A stretch of 64,000 nucleotides of DNA from Ceratodon purpureus (GCA_014871385.1 CM026426.1:72861573-72925572), one strand, 5' to 3'; shown: positions 1-13,147, counted from the first letter of the stretch. Numbers and translations are program-made. Notes: a model not told the origin generated them from the letters alone.

Positions 1-35
1 TGCCACAATTCATTGGAGACTATCGTCACATAAAC

Positions 36-1954
36 GTGCGCAAAGTGATTTCAAAGGCAAGGGTCGGTAAGAATGTGGTGAGACAGTCAAGGGAGGTTAT
101 TCTAAATGAGAAAAACAACCTCTTTGCAGACATTTCAGTAGTTCAAAAATCAATGGTGTTGTTCTATGACATCACGGTCGAAGGTGAGTCTCAAAATCGG
201 AATCTCTGTTTTGTCATTTATTTGAAGGTAGCGGGCTCTTGTTAATGTATTTGATGCTAAGTGCTGATTATTACCTTGGTTTAAATCAGAGTTGAGGGGC
301 GGGCCATTGATATTCGTGGTGAAGCTTGATGAGGCGGAAGTGCTGCACGAGAAGAAGTCTGAGCGAGTGAGCCTGACACTGATGAATCGAACCCTAGATC
401 CAAAGATACAGAGAAACAACGATAAATATTTCTCTGTCCAGTCTGAGCAAGAGATTTGACCAATAGGCTGCTTTCAGGTAGAGAAAGAATCACATGATAT
501 CTTGCAGTGGGTATTTGAACAAACAAGCTTTCCAGATATCATTAAAGCTCAGTCAAGCGGGGAACAACTTGATGTAGCAGGCTACGGAAGTTATCCAGTT
601 GAGTGGCATTTAAGTGCTGATATGAAGACCATCAACTGTATGTATGTGTTACATCATGGGCCGGCATGCAAGATGAATTGCATATACTGTGAGCAGAAGC
701 ACGAACGTTTGAGGACGCGCACAAGTGCTGAAGCAGAGCAGGCTGTTTCAGCACGTGGGAAAGGAACCTGGCAGGGAGGTTTGTTTGCTACAAGGATTCA
801 AGGTGCACCATGCGACATCGACACACATCCAAGATGGAAACCTATTCTGCCAATTCCTTTGAGGAGGACACACATATGCACTTTGCATGCACTGGTTTGA
901 ATTGTTGAGAAAGTGTTACATCTCCACTTCATGTTCGTCTGGAACATGCAAGAGGGGGAGAGGAAATCCATTGCAATTGACGCTATGGAGAAAACCATGT
1001 CTGCTATTGGTGTAGAAGGGTCAAACTGTGTGCTAAAGCAATACCCGCATCTCTCTGGGAAAACGGGGAATGTTGTTTAGAAGCCGAGCCTTGGCGGAGT
1101 CTGTGCAAGCAAACTGTTTGGACCAAGTTCGTGGTCCGGAAATGATCGGGTTTGGAAGGACGTACTTGCTCCAGAATCAAATAACTTGGAAAGTGGGCAA
1201 GCAAGGGTGAAGCGCAGGCGAGTGTGGGAGACTCTCGAGGCATGGCAGCCATACTTCACTGGCTTGGTTCTGATAGACGATCAGAGGAGGAACTGTAAAT
1301 GTGTCATTAAGAGTTTCGGGAGAGCATTTGTTGCGGCACATGGGGAGGGTCACGTGACGCACTATATTGTGAGTATTTCAAAGTGTTAACTAGCTTGTGT
1401 TGTGAGCGTTTGAGCTTGTTCGTGGTTTAGGATCGCTATGGCCTTGAACAATTATGTATGTTTTTTATACTATGTCTACAAGTTCTGAATTGACCCTGAT
1501 CTTCTGCTCTCAATGTTGGTAGCACGTGTTGGTGAAGCACGGACCCTAGTTTATTGAACAGTATGGGAGTTTGTCTGTATGGAACTGCCAAGGAATGGAG
1601 AAATCGCACCATGCTGCTAAAGCATCTAGCCAATACCATGGACAACATGGTGGGAACGTAGCTAGAACGAGTGTTATCGTGCAGCAGTATGAGTTCTGGT
1701 ATAGAAATATACAGCACAGGTATGCTGCAAAGTTGCAAATGAGGACTTTGGCATCCGAGGAGGTGATGCCCGATCTAGCAATCGTTGAATGTATGGCTAG
1801 GAGGCATGACACATGGCATGTGTCTGAGGCAGGGGCGGCTAGTGAGGCCTGGCGTGAGAGTTGCACCCGCCTAGGCAATAGATATGTGTCTCCTGAGGCA
1901 GCAGGTATCGAAGAGACAAGTAGGTGCACAGAAGCGGGTGTTAGTGAATCCTAG
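36..1954 (+). pseudogene. Decayed multi-exon hypothetical gene with four in-frame stops
   Basis: The first coding piece ends near 183 at a good donor (GAAG|GTGAGT). The next exon opens near 291 and one frame runs on to about 1374. That frame is broken by TGA at 457-459, TGA at 898-900 and TAG at 1078-1080. After an intron, another piece runs from about 1522 to 1954 with TAG at 1547-1549. The reading between stops keeps gene-like composition, including a Cys motif (CKMNCIYC, near 670) and a segment IPLRRTHICTLHA near 855. I recognise the general pattern as a repeated hypothetical family of bryophyte and charophyte genomes, but no function is known to me. The 457 and 1547 stops fall where Trp seems expected, and 898 where Arg (CGA) seems expected; this is inference from memory of the family. 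The gene may begin before the window. Confidence 0.6.
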
Positions 1955-2539
1955 ACTAGTGTAGAAGATGTGATTGATATCACTTGATTATACTGAGAGC
2001 TTTGATGTTAGAAACCACTAAGCTATTCAAAATGAGAAGTTTTACACAAAATATTTTCTTTTTAGTCTATCCGTGGAGGTAAAATTTTGTGAAGTCCCCA
2101 TATCTATGTCACTTTGTGGAAGTGGATGTATGTATTCAGCTGTCATGTTTCAATTCCACTTTTTATGTGTAGCGGAAAGCCCACCTAAGCAACTCGAGAA
2201 GACTTTGATTGTGTGGAAACAAAGTACCCAAATCAGTAGGAACCAGAGCAAGATTAGTTCACTTTTATGAGAACGTGAAACTTGATTTTTTGAACATCCA
2301 TTTATCATCCATCCTTAAAAGAACTGGAACATGTTGACGTTTCTTTAAATTTCGTTGATTATGAATATTGTTTTTCATCTTCCCTTGCTTCAATCTTTTT
2401 TGTTTATTCAATTTTTTAGTAGGTTTAGTTCGGGATGCATACTATTTGGGGTCATTTTTTTTTTTCAATTTACTAGTCACACATTTGTTTAGTTTTGATT
2501 GAAATAAAGTTCAAAGGTGTCCAAAATTGAGTGCACGAA
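1955..2539. other. AT-rich intergenic DNA with one diverged copy of the 190-bp repeat
   Basis: No gene is supported. About 2281-2510 resembles, with much divergence, the units of about 190 bp seen at 8128-9200 (wording such as 'catccattta', 'gaatattg', 'ggtttagttc'). Confidence 0.35.
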
Positions 2540-2559
2540 TTAACATGCTTTGGTATCCG

Positions 2560-3170
2560 CCACCGTGGCTTGGAGCCTGTGAACGTCATGTTTGAACCCT
2601 TGACCATACCGTACCGTGGAGCCCATGACTGCTGCACTATATCCCACGACCGCTGTTAACGGCCTACCACCGTTGGAGAGTGCTTCAATAGGAGCATCTA
2701 TATCCGTAGCGACATGCCTTACCTTGTACTGTCTAGTTCCCTTGTTCCTCACTTTTATACCATTCACATTGACATTTATACAATTCACATAATCTCATTT
2801 ACATAACTAATTAGCATTTCAATATTTTGAATCTGGCAGTGCATAATTGACTCCATTCTAAGTTAAAATGTGGACACCAAATTAAGCAAAGTCAGCAAAT
2901 TAGAGCCCTTGCAAATTAGATTTTATGCTTAATAATCTTGTGTTTGCATAACTAACAAGCTTTTCACTAATCCAAATCTGGAATTGCAATAGGTACTCCA
3001 TTCTAAAGAAAAGGAATGGACGCAAATTTGAGCAAAGCAAGCAATTAACAAATACATGCAAAGCAGTGTTGAAGCTCCAATAAAGTGGACACCAAGCGTA
3101 AGCAACTGAAATAAGTCAAATTGTGGATCACATATGCAAATGTAAGTCTGTAAAAATCGAAGTCTATCAA
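2560..3170 (+). repeat. Dispersed direct repeat, copy 1
   Basis: About 2700-3160 matches 12155-12545 in the same orientation. Shared segments include 'gatgcctta/catgcctta', 'ccatttacattg', 'taaccaattagcatttca' and 'caccaaattaag'. Both copies lie just beyond the 3' end of a minus-strand coiled-coil-type pseudogene, so they may be the tail of a larger duplicated unit. The preceding GACCGC-rich stretch (2565-2690) resembles 11440-11900. Confidence 0.5.
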
Positions 3171-3199
3171 CACAGAAATTGTTTATCATCACATAAACA

Positions 3200-3941
3200 T
3201 TGAAGTCTATCAACACATAAATTGTTTTCTAATTGTTGGAAATTTCAAGAACATTAAGTAATCAGCTCTGTACAAATGAGCTTCAGAACCAGAACATCAA
3301 GGCACTCCCTTACATGACCAAAAGGCATTCCCTTACATGCCCACTACTCAATTCACATCATTCATTGTAACACATTATTATAGCCAATGATCAAACACTC
3401 GATAACAAAACTCTTTCGGTTTGTATATGATAGGAAGAAGGACATGATGGTGTATTCGAAAGAGTAGAGTCGAACTTGATCAAGACCCGAGTGCTTTCGA
3501 TTCTTATTGATATGCATAGATATTTACACTGAAGCATCGAAGAAGAATTAATGGTTGCAAAGCAATGCATCGCACACCAGCACCTTCATACTTATGTAGT
3601 GAACAGATATTAGCAATTCAGAGAGTTGAGAATGGTGGGAAAAAGAGAGCGCATTTTCAGCTTCCATTGCAAAAAAGATAATACATTACGTGCACATGTG
3701 ACATGCTGTTGTGCTAAGAAACGGAAGGGTCTAGTGAAGATTGAACTTCTATCTGCAGCTAGTCTTCTAAAAGTGTATGTATGCTATCTTTCTGCGGCAG
3801 CTAAAACTTCCTTCGTGGTCCTTCATGTTGGAGTAGTAGGATTTGCTTCTGCTGCTGCTGCACATGCAATGTTCACAATGTCTTCTAACTCGGCGGGATT
3901 CGTTGCAGGAGGAGTTCCAACGATCAGCTCAAGTTTTGCAT
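3200..3941. other. Non-coding stretch 3' of the 6014-3942 pseudogene
   Basis: No coding sequence is supported. The plus-strand open frame at 3626-3997 overlaps the pseudogene tail and has no recognisable features. Confidence 0.4.
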
Positions 3942-6014
3942 CTACGAGTGGGCTGCAGCGGATGGTGCCGTGTCGTGGCCTGCATCGTCGACTTTGAAAA
4001 CTAACTTCTTCAGGCTATCACTTGCAGCAACCTCTCTTCGCTTTCTGCACGCCGTTGTTGTTGTGGCGCCGCTTCCTACTTCGACAACCTTGTTGTTGTG
4101 AACAGTTACTTCTTCACAAGAGGGTGCTTTAGTGGTTTCACCAGGTGCATCGACACGTGGTGGAAAAGTAGGCTCCACAGACATGTGCTCTTGCACTTCG
4201 CCATCGGGCCCATTTTTCAGCAGTGATGGAAGACAAGCTCGCTTGGAGGAGGAGACCAGGGGTGACGGTTCATCAGTGGTCTTCCGCTTTGTGAATTGTG
4301 TCTTTGCTTCTGAGCAACTCAGCAAAGGTGCCCAACCTTCTCTCTTCACGGCTGCTGCAGCAATGCGTGCGGTAGCAAAGGCGGACTTGAAGCCCCACTG
4401 TCCCATCCAGCCAGCACATGGCTTGGCATTGGAGCCAGGACAGCGTGGTGAAGCATTGAGGGCGACCTCAAACAAACACAATGGGTGGAGAAGGCATCCG
4501 CAACGGAGGTTAGCTAAAGCTATGTCAGCCCAGTAGCGTCCGCACCCCACACAGGGGAGGTGCGTCTTAAGCGGCACCACTTCTCCAAGGTTCACAGGAA
4601 ATGCTATATAAAAATGCTGTGGGCGTATACAACTCTCTTGAACTATGAGGACATCAACTTTTGCTTCAAGTATCTTAATTGACTCCTGAAGCTAGAGCAG
4701 CTGAGAACGTAAGTTGGCGGCAGCTTCGGTCCAGTGCTTAATCTCAGGGTTAAGGGTCGCCAGGTTGGTAGACACGGCAACTGCATCCTCTATGAGTGAT
4801 TGCAGGCGCGCATCAATCACCTTCTTGGCGGCGTCATCCATTGAAGCCATTGCTTGCTTGGAATGTTTGATACTAGCGAACTTGTCCCACTTGGTCTGCT
4901 CCAACCGCTGCAACTCCTCCCGCCTAGACTCCTGCATTGCAAACGCTATTTGAGCTTGCTCCAATTCATGCTTGATGATTTATCCTTCTTTGAAGTCCCG
5001 TTGCTTCAGCAGAGATGCGAATCCCTCTACCGTGGCAAGCTTCTGGCGTCTAGTGTCTGAAGTAACCTCAAGGGGCTTCTTCTTACTGCTTGCCGAGGCT
5101 GTTGCAGGAGTGGGCGGAAGCAGGTTTGGAGCTAGAGCAGGACCCTTGACCACCACACTTCGACGGCTTATAGGTGACTTCCAGATCTGCACTTCGACTT
5201 CGGGCTCTGGAGCACGTAGTTGTCGCACAATACCTCCTCGACGCGGCACACCTCTCTCGGAGATGGTCTTTGCTGCTGCATTCTTCTCGCGTACCACCTT
5301 ATCGACTACTGCTCTGAACACTTTCAGCATCGCCTGGATTTGCTCACGCAAGCACGGCGGTGTGAGCTTCGCTGGATTCAGCACTGGACTTTTGAGGCGG
5401 TTCTGCGTACACAGATGCAACAGTTAGTCTATGATGATATGATCCAAATCAACGAGGAGAAGACATACATCAAAATTAAGGAGACTTACTTTTGCTATCT
5501 CAGCAGCACCTTTGGCCCAGTTGATTTTCCAGCATTTGGCATCAAGCATTAAGCCCCTGACAAATGCCGTGCCAAATTCGCCATTGTCTGGAGGTGTTCC
5601 CCTATAAACGCGCTGGTACATCCTAAGTGCCCTCGTTGCAACATCCTCTGTCATATGCCGCAATGGATGGCGATTTTCATTCTTGTTGAGCGGATAGGTG
5701 TCCACAATTGCTTCAAGTAGTAGGTTGTGCTCTTCTTTGAGTCGCTTGAATGGAACGCCGCTACCACATAGTCCTCCCACGTCAACAAAAAAATCCGAGC
5801 TATAGCATGCGGCGTCTCCAAGCAAAAATGGAGCCACGCTTGTGAGGTGCTTCCGCATATTCTCACCCACTCCTCTCAAGTCGAATGCCTCAGCCCAAAT
5901 CGAAGGATTGATGAAATGAGAACTCAGAGGTGTTTCGAAAGAGCTAGTCTCACTAGAACTCGCCTGAACTGCTGGCACAACCACTCGCTGTGGCTTCTTG
6001 CTTTTCCCCATCAA
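3942..6014 (-). pseudogene. Coiled-coil / RING-like hypothetical gene with two nonsense codons
   Basis: Exon 1 is 6014-5490 and ends at donor AAA|GTAAGT. Exon 2 starts at 5402 after GTACGCAG, in matching phase 0. One frame then runs 5402-3942, broken only by TAA at 4982-4980 and TAG at 4694-4692. The N-terminal part (about 175 residues) is a globular domain of unknown function. A basic linker and a long coiled coil follow (about 5330-4640). A RING-like cysteine/histidine cluster lies at about 4560-4420 (C-x2-C, then C-x-C-x2-H-x2-C, then further Cys), ahead of a Ser/Thr-rich tail. The same layout occurs at 17316-20948. Both stops could come from one C-to-T change in CAA or CAG. The frame is otherwise so well kept that decay must be recent, or the stops are read through. 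Confidence 0.6.
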
Positions 6015-8127
6015 GCTAGGTTGCTACAACAGAATTAAGGAGGAGTTTGGGAGAGAAGATGCAGGGTTGAATGAGAAAGTTGGTTGCAGGGCGTAGAAAA
6101 TGAGACAACATCATCCTAGAGGTGGGAGTCTAATATCCCGAAGTCCATGTCCTTCTTAGTTAAATGTATTATCATTGCCTGAACATGATTTGGAAAAAGT
6201 CAACTTACGTACTCATGATGTGGTCTGTTTAATCAATGAAACGGGGTGGATTATCTTTGAACCTCTCCCGTCCGTTTAGTATTCTACATACGCATCAAGG
6301 CTTATCATGATATTGTGGGATTAGAAACACTATTCCATGCGGATATACAATAGTGTGTACACGTTGATGTGACTTAGAATCTGTACTGCAGATGTAACCT
6401 GAGACCTTGCTTGTTTGGCTTGGGCATTATTAAACTCTTCAAGATACATCAGTCCATTCTGTGATTTGAGTCTGAAAGTCCTGGCAGTTTTAATCTATAG
6501 CGCACCCTGTTTTGAAAGCAGACCGAGTATTTTTGAAGGACTAAATGAAAGCTATGATTGGTAGGAATCTTTTTAGAATAAGTTCTCCTATTCTAATATT
6601 TGATTAATGCTTAATTTTAGAGAAGTCAACCCAAGTATTCGTGACGAAGAGAGTTTACTCAATGAACAGTAGTGGATAATTTTTAGTGTACATACTTTCT
6701 AGTGGTACTAGAAATGGATATGAACTCGGGGGGATAGTAATATGGTGTCCTCTAATTGAAGTCACTAAATTGTTTTTTGAGCCTCTTTGCACGATGTATT
6801 TTAAATTAGATGTACAATAAGGGAAAAGCTTTTGAAGACGCTCGTACTCCGATTTCTTTAATATGTTGATTTTTTAAAAATAAATCTTTTGGTCCTGTGT
6901 ATTGGGCAACATATAATTGGGCAAGTTACTATATTTGAGTTTTATTGAAATTTCTTCTTCATTTCTAAAATCAATGAGAAGTCCAACGCATTTTCTGTTC
7001 TTCTTTTTTGTGTAACTTTTTCATTCTTCTTCTCCATGTCATTTTTTCATTCCTTTTGTCCATGTTAATGTTTTTTCATCCTTCTTCCATTCTATCTTCC
7101 ATTCATCGTCCCTTTTTATAAAAAAATTGTAAAAATGTATTGTTGTTTGTTATTTTTCATCTTTATTTTACCCGATTTCATTTCCCCGTTATTCCCAATT
7201 TCGTAGTCTTTTTTTTATGTTTTGATTAATATTTCGACTCCCTGGTTATTTTTTCAAGTGTTCTTGGATGGAAGGACACCAAGGTGGATCAAAAAGCATG
7301 TTGCACCCTCTAAATCTTGTAAATTTGCTTCTTCAATGGCCTTTCTTGGACCCCCCTACATACTAAAGTACTCAATGTTTTGTGGATTTGGGTGAAAGGA
7401 GTAATGGAGTGTGCAATCACTTGACCAATTTTTGAAAACATTAGAAACATAGTGAAAATTGCACTTCTTGCTTTACAGTAAAATGAAATTGCAGCAGAAA
7501 AAAATGTCACAAAGTAGTAAAGGACTCAATATTGATAAAAATTAAGTTGCAAAGTACATAAATAATTATATGTTTAAAAAGAGCACCTTTTACGGTAATA
7601 CATGTTGTATCTTTATTTCCCAAGCACTCATTCTTTCCTTACAATTCTTAGCGACCAAAAGGCGAAAATTTAGTCATGATTTAGTTTAGTAAAAACTAAA
7701 AAAATTTCAGGTGGATTTTGGAAGTATTGAACCATATTCTTCCAATCTACACATGGGCATTTATATCAACTAATTAATTATATCAAATAATTATTTAGTC
7801 AAAGGCTACATTTAGGACTTAAGATTTAATACTTTGCTAGTACTCCTTGTACCACTATTAGAAGTTTCGACGAGGTTGATTGTCATTACAGAGAATTTTA
7901 TGGCTTCTCCACAACAAGGTCTCGTAGTACTCTTAAGTCTCCTTAATTCAGCCCAATTTTAATACTCAATGCTACTTCTAAACCTTGTTAATTTACAATT
8001 TTGATTTCTACTACCTAAAATACCCATCAAGATTGGGCGTTGGCTTTTAGTACTTTCTTGAGTACAAGTACATGTCAAAAGCAATCCACCCTAGTGTGCT
8101 TCCACCCACTTTCCTTTGTTTTGGATT
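6015..8127. other. AT-rich intergenic region, no gene seen
   Basis: Long AT-rich sequence upstream of the minus-strand pseudogene. The minus-strand open frame at 7310-7510 has no recognisable features. No RNA gene or terminal repeats were seen. Confidence 0.4.
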
Positions 8128-9230
8128 TACTGAAACTTCATTTCTCATTCATCTATTTTTCATCCACTCATAAAAGATAAGTTCACTTCAATGTTTCCTT
8201 CAATTTTCTATCATTGTGAATATTGTTTTCAAATCTTGCCATGTTGCACTACTTTAATTTTTAATATGGTTCTAGATGGGGTTAGTTTGTGCACAATGAT
8301 TAAGGAAGAATTAGTTCTTATTCATGTTTCACTGAAATTCATTTGTCATTCATCCATTTTTCGTCGGCAAAAGATAAGTTCTTTTCAATGTTGCTTTCAA
8401 ATTTCATATTTACGGATACCGTTTCATCCTTGCCATGCTTCAGTGCCTTTTTCTGTTATTTGGTTCTAATTGGGGAGCTATATCTCGTACAGTGATTAAA
8501 GTGGAATTAGTTCTTATCCATGTTCTACTGAAACTCCAATTTTCATTCATCTATTTTTCATCCACCCTAAAAAGATAACATATGAATGTTTCCTTCAAAT
8601 TTCAGTAATTACAAAAATTGTTTTGACCGAGCCTCCATGCTTTGGTGCTTTATTTTTTTTTTTTTATTTGGTTCTAATTGGGTTCAGTTCTATACACACC
8701 GATTGAGGGTGCGTTCTATCTTATTCATGTTTCACTAAAATTGGCTTCTTCATCCATTCATTAATCGTTCACAAAAGTTAAGGTCACTTTAATGTTTCTT
8801 CACCCTTGCCATGCTTCAGCGTCTAATTCTTTTATTTTGGTTCTAATTAGGTTGTGTTTTGTGCAAACCAATTAAGGAAGGATTAGTTCTCATTCATGTT
8901 TCACTGAAGCTTCGATTTTCAGTCATCTAGTTTTCATCCATCCACAAATGATGCACGTGCACTTCAATGTTTCCTTCAAATTTCAATAATTATGAAAACT
9001 GTTTTGAACATTGCCAAAATTCTCTGCCGCTTTTTTATTTAAATTTGGTTCTAATTGGGGTTAGTTCTGTGCATACCGATTAATGAAGGATTAGTTATAC
9101 CTTATGTATCGATGAAACTTCAGTTTTCATTCATCCATGTTTCATTCACAGTAGATAAGGTCACTTTTATGTTTTTTAGGGATATCATAATTACAAAAAC
9201 CGTTTTCACTCTTGCCAAGCTACAGCGGTT
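8128..9230 (+). repeat. Tandem array of about six units of 180-205 bp
   Basis: Each unit carries 'ctgaaacttca', 'cattcatc', 'aaagataag', 'caatgtttccttcaaattt', 'cttgccatgctt' and 'ggttctaattggg'. Units begin near 8128, 8323, 8520, 8726, 8900 and 9105. The right arm repeats the array in reverse at about 48580-49690, and there the array continues as part of one more unit. Confidence 0.7.
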
Positions 9231-10170
9231 TTTTTTTTTTTTACTATACGGGACTAATTTAGGTCACTAAGTCGCTTTGTAGAATCTCACGGTCAGCCTA
9301 AGACCCTTCCCTTGCCGCTTCCGCCCTATAACCCAGTCCTCTGGCCCCATGATCGCCATATTGTTGCTGTGTGTTGCCATTGTCTTCTTAAATGGTTTTC
9401 CAATGCTTTTGTATGTTGTATTGTCTTCAACAATTTTGAGCATACTCCCAACTTACTTGAGAATCCAAAATTGAAGAGCCTCCAACTACACAATCTCAAA
9501 TAATTGGATGTTTCACTTTCCAATAAATGGCTGTCCCTGCCGAGCAATATACAAAAAAACTTGTCTCTTAAGTTCAAACCTTATGATCTTCCAAACGGTA
9601 AAGAGCTACAAATTGAAATTCTGTGTACACATACATGTACAGGTTAGATACTAGATCCTACGGTTAGATTCTTCAAAATACATTCGAATGTGCATAATTA
9701 TACAACAACTGAAACCCCAGATTGCACACCACAAGACCAAAGTGAATGCCCAGATTGCACACCACAAGACCACAACAGCACAACACTACGGCAGATATAA
9801 ACAAGATTTGCCAATTTAATGAATACAATGTTGAATTGAAGACCCCGGTCGCACTAGTTGGAGGCCCCAGCTGCACTAATTGGGGGCCCCAGCTGCAATC
9901 TTAGAACATACCTTTTCACTTTGTTTTAATACATAGTTCTTACTTTTTTTGATACATACTTTCATAATTTTTAAATATAATGTGCATTTTTATATTTTTT
10001 AATGTAATACAGACGTCTATATTTTTTAAATTTAGTACATACTTTTACATTTCTCTTTACTTTTGAAGTTACTTTTATTTTAAAAAGTAAAGTAAAAGCT
10101 AGCTTAAGTAACTGTATTATATAAAGAAAGTATATATTCTTATTCATTATAATGTATATATAAATATTTA

Positions 10171-10625
10171 TTGCCCTACGCTCTATTACTTTATATTTCA
10201 GTTGTCTATAATCATTTATTTTATAGCAAGATGGCTGAGCTTGTAATTCATGAGGCCAAGTTGCCTAGAATTGCACAAGTCACTGCTCTTAACTTCATAG
10301 AACCTCAAAATTGGAATTTGATTGCTCTTTTACATGTTGGTTCATTGTGGGATATCCCAAAGAAGGTGAATTTGGAATTTTTCAACATTGTATGAAATTT
10401 GAGAATAATAATGGGGCTGGTGTATTTGTATTCAGCAAATCTGTTAGCCATGAAATATTACAATCTGATTCCAATTCATTATCAGAAACTGATTTTAAGA
10501 ATGGATGTGCCTTGGTTAACAAAGAAGCAGTTTGTACTAGAGTTCAAAATCAAAGTTTAAACAAAAATCATGTCACTTGGAAAGATATCAAGTATATAAA
10601 TTATATTGATACTAGAAAATTGTGA
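10171..10625 (+). other. Conserved open frames of unknown meaning in duplication arm
   Basis: Two overlapping frames (10171-10395, 74 codons; 10311-10625, 104 codons) are identical in the right arm (47649-47425 and 47509-47195). The identity follows from the recent duplication and does not show coding constraint. No family is recognised. A frameshifted single protein is possible but unsupported. Confidence 0.2.
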
Positions 10626-11341
10626 AAGTGAGGATGTAAAAAAAATGAGGCTTGGGAAAATTTTTTACAGTCACCTGAGTTGAGTGTAGAGAATTTAATT
10701 TGTAATAGATTAATAAATTGGTTGTATTTACAAGTAATTTTGTATATTCAATATTGAATAAAATAATGAATATAATGTAGGCTTTTTAATTTCAAAATAA
10801 TGGATAAAATATAATGAATAAATATATTAAAATATTAGTTACTAATATTTATTTATTTGATTCATAATTTTTTTTCCAAAAGATGTGATGTTTTTTTTTC
10901 TAGTAGGCGTCTTCATGGAGATGCAACGTTATTTATTTATTTACCTTGATTTATTTATTTTTCTTGATTTCTGTATTTTTATGTCTAATGCTTCTTCTTG
11001 AAGATGCGTTGAAGAAGATTTATTCATCTCCATTTTATTCTTCATGCATTATGTTTCTTCCTGAAGATGCTCCATTATTTATTTAACCCTCTTAATAAAT
11101 ATATAAATGATTGTTCCATTTTTCAATGCGCTATTATGATATGGACAGGTCATTTTACAATGTAGCTCAAATACTACCGTTTAAGCAACAATTTGATGAC
11201 AAGAAGAATATAAATTATAATTGGTAACCTCGCAAGGTCCTCATGCGCTTCAGAACCTGTTTCCTCAAGTTTCTCAAATGCGTTTTCACAAATTCACAAA
11301 TAAAAGAGAGATATATAGTTTTTTTGTCTTTTTTTTTTTTG

Positions 11342-11372
<31 letters not shown>

Positions 11373-11434
11373 CCCTTCTTCTTCCCCATTTTCCTTCATC
11401 TTTCTTTTACTCTTTTATTAAAATAACTACCCAT

Positions 11435-11905
11435 GACCATTGCTGCCTACCCATGACCGTTCCATTGAGCCCAAGACCGCCGCTTTTGGCCCCACGACCG
11501 CAGCATTTGGCCCTATAACTGCCGCATTGGGCCCCATGGCCACAACTATTTTTTCACAATTTTGTTTACAATTTGCAACATTTCAATTGGCAACAGTACA
11601 TTTGGCAGCAGTTCAAGTGGCACCATTACAATGTTATTTATTACTTCAAAGAGCAAATTTCACTTGAAGACACATGTAGGGGTGGGAGTGTGGATGGTAG
11701 TTGGTACCCTGCTCCAATGTAGCGGCTCACACTGATGATGAAGGTCACGGCTCACACATTGCTTCCTACCTATGACTGTTCCATTGAGCCCAAGATCGCC
11801 GCTTTTGGCCCCACGACCACTGCATTTGGCCCTATGACCGCCGCATTGGGTCCCATGGCCATGGCCTTCGGTCTCATGGCCGCAACGTCTAGCCCTATGG
11901 GCGTC
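11435..11905 (+). repeat. Tandem duplicate of a GACCGC-rich segment, period about 300 bp
   Basis: 11440-11560 and 11760-11880 share most of 'gttccattgagcccaaga' and 'ggccccacgaccgc' type wording. The repeated Gly/Pro/Ala-rich translation (FGPTTAAFGPITAALGP) comes from the short DNA repeat and is not good evidence for a protein. Confidence 0.6.
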
Positions 11906-12149
11906 AGTGCCTGTATTTTTAACCGTCAGTATGAGCCTCATGCCCGTCTTTTTGGGCCCGCAACTGTGAGCAACAACAAGAGCGACTTCATTCCTTTGCG
12001 TGTGTTACTCGGATGAATGTTACTGGACTTTGAGATACATGCAATAGAAATACATTTTCATTACAATATTCCAAGTTACATTCTATTGAATCCTGGAACA
12101 TCTTATTAATGCATAATTACTGAGATTTATTTAAAAGTAAATAAATTGT

Positions 12150-12560
12150 ATTTTACAGATGCCTTACTTTGTACTTTTCAGTTCCCCTCTCCTTCATTAT
12201 CTTCATATATACCATTTACATTGGCATAACCAATTAGCATTTCAGAACTCTAAATCTCTAATTGCATAATCAACCGTCAATTTAAGTGAAACTATAGACG
12301 CCAAATTAAGCAAGGACGTTAAATCATATTCCAAGCAAATTAGGCTTCAAGCTTAATCTTATGTTTGCATAACTAATAAGCATCTCCATATTCCAAACCC
12401 GGGATTGCATAAAAAATTTGATTCTAAATTAAGTAGTAGACACCAAATTGAACATAGTAAGCAAATCAGAGCCGACACCAAATTGAACAATTCACAGCAA
12501 GCTTAAGCAAATGAAACAAATCAAACTGAAATTACACATGCAATTGAAATATTTAGAATC
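12150..12560 (+). repeat. Dispersed direct repeat, copy 2
   Basis: Diverged direct copy of about 2700-3160. It lies 3' of the minus-strand pseudogene at 14770-13148, as copy 1 lies 3' of the one at 6014-3942. From 12560 to about 13147 I see no gene. Confidence 0.5.
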
Positions 12561-13147
12561 ATATAATTTTTTATGCACATCATGCTCTTTGAAGTTCCGG
12601 GAGAGGTAAGCTCCACTGACTCAATGGGATTACTGAATCACTTGTCACCAATTTCCACAGAAAAATTAGCAACAACCAATTAAGGCTCAAAATGTGCATG
12701 CTCAATGTTTGAGGGGCTTCATTCTACGTACAGACAATAGGAGATAGAAAGTAAGTTACGGGATAAACGGGCTCTAGAAGTAACTTAGAGTCCTAATGTA
12801 GGCTTCAGCATATAAAGTGAACCACAACTTTCATCTAGTTCCTTGCAGCTGGGAGGTACGTTGCTCCAACATGCTTGACAAAGGTCCACTGTTTGCTCCA
12901 TCCAACGATCCTGCTCAGGAGTCAACTGCTCGCCCCACTATGCAAACCACGATGCGTCGAGATCTGCGTCGCAAAAGAGGCAACGGTGACACTTGGATTC
13001 AATCATCTCTGCAACGCACGTGTTATGAAAAAGGTAACTACATGATCCGAGCACAGCAGCCCCAGACACGAATCCCTTTGAGCACATCGAGCACCAATCC
13101 TTCAAGCTCACTCCTCCAACCAGTGGTACCGACTGTCAATGCATATA

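Larger units (their letters stand above)
8128..11750 (+). repeat. Left arm of large inverted duplication (uninterrupted copy)
   Basis: This 3.6-kb block reappears in reverse complement as 24443-24877 plus 46503-49690. Open frames in the two copies translate the same except for single changes; for example the 92-residue frame at 8191-8469 differs from 49630-49352 by one Ile/Leu change in the part I compared. The copies diverge at 8128 (49690) and after 11750 (24443). The arm holds tandem units of about 190 bp (8128-9200), short open frames of unknown meaning, a poly(T) tract near 11330-11367 and a GACCGC-rich segment. It carries the empty version (11314-11317, TATA) of the site where the 21.6-kb element sits in the other arm. 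Confidence 0.85.

Noticed and set aside
2540-2788. 82-codon minus-strand open frame
   Set aside because: Lies in the dispersed repeat; its matching copy near 11.8-12.5 kb does not keep the frame.
4132-4536. 134-codon plus-strand open frame
   Set aside because: Shadow of the RING-like region of the minus-strand pseudogene.
11221-11518. Two overlapping plus-strand open frames rich in Phe
   Set aside because: They are created by the poly(T) tract near 11330-11367.
11440-11667. Gly/Pro/Ala-rich open frame, identical to 24753-24526 on the other strand
   Set aside because: Identity follows from the inverted duplication, and the amino-acid pattern comes from the short GACCGC-type DNA repeat.
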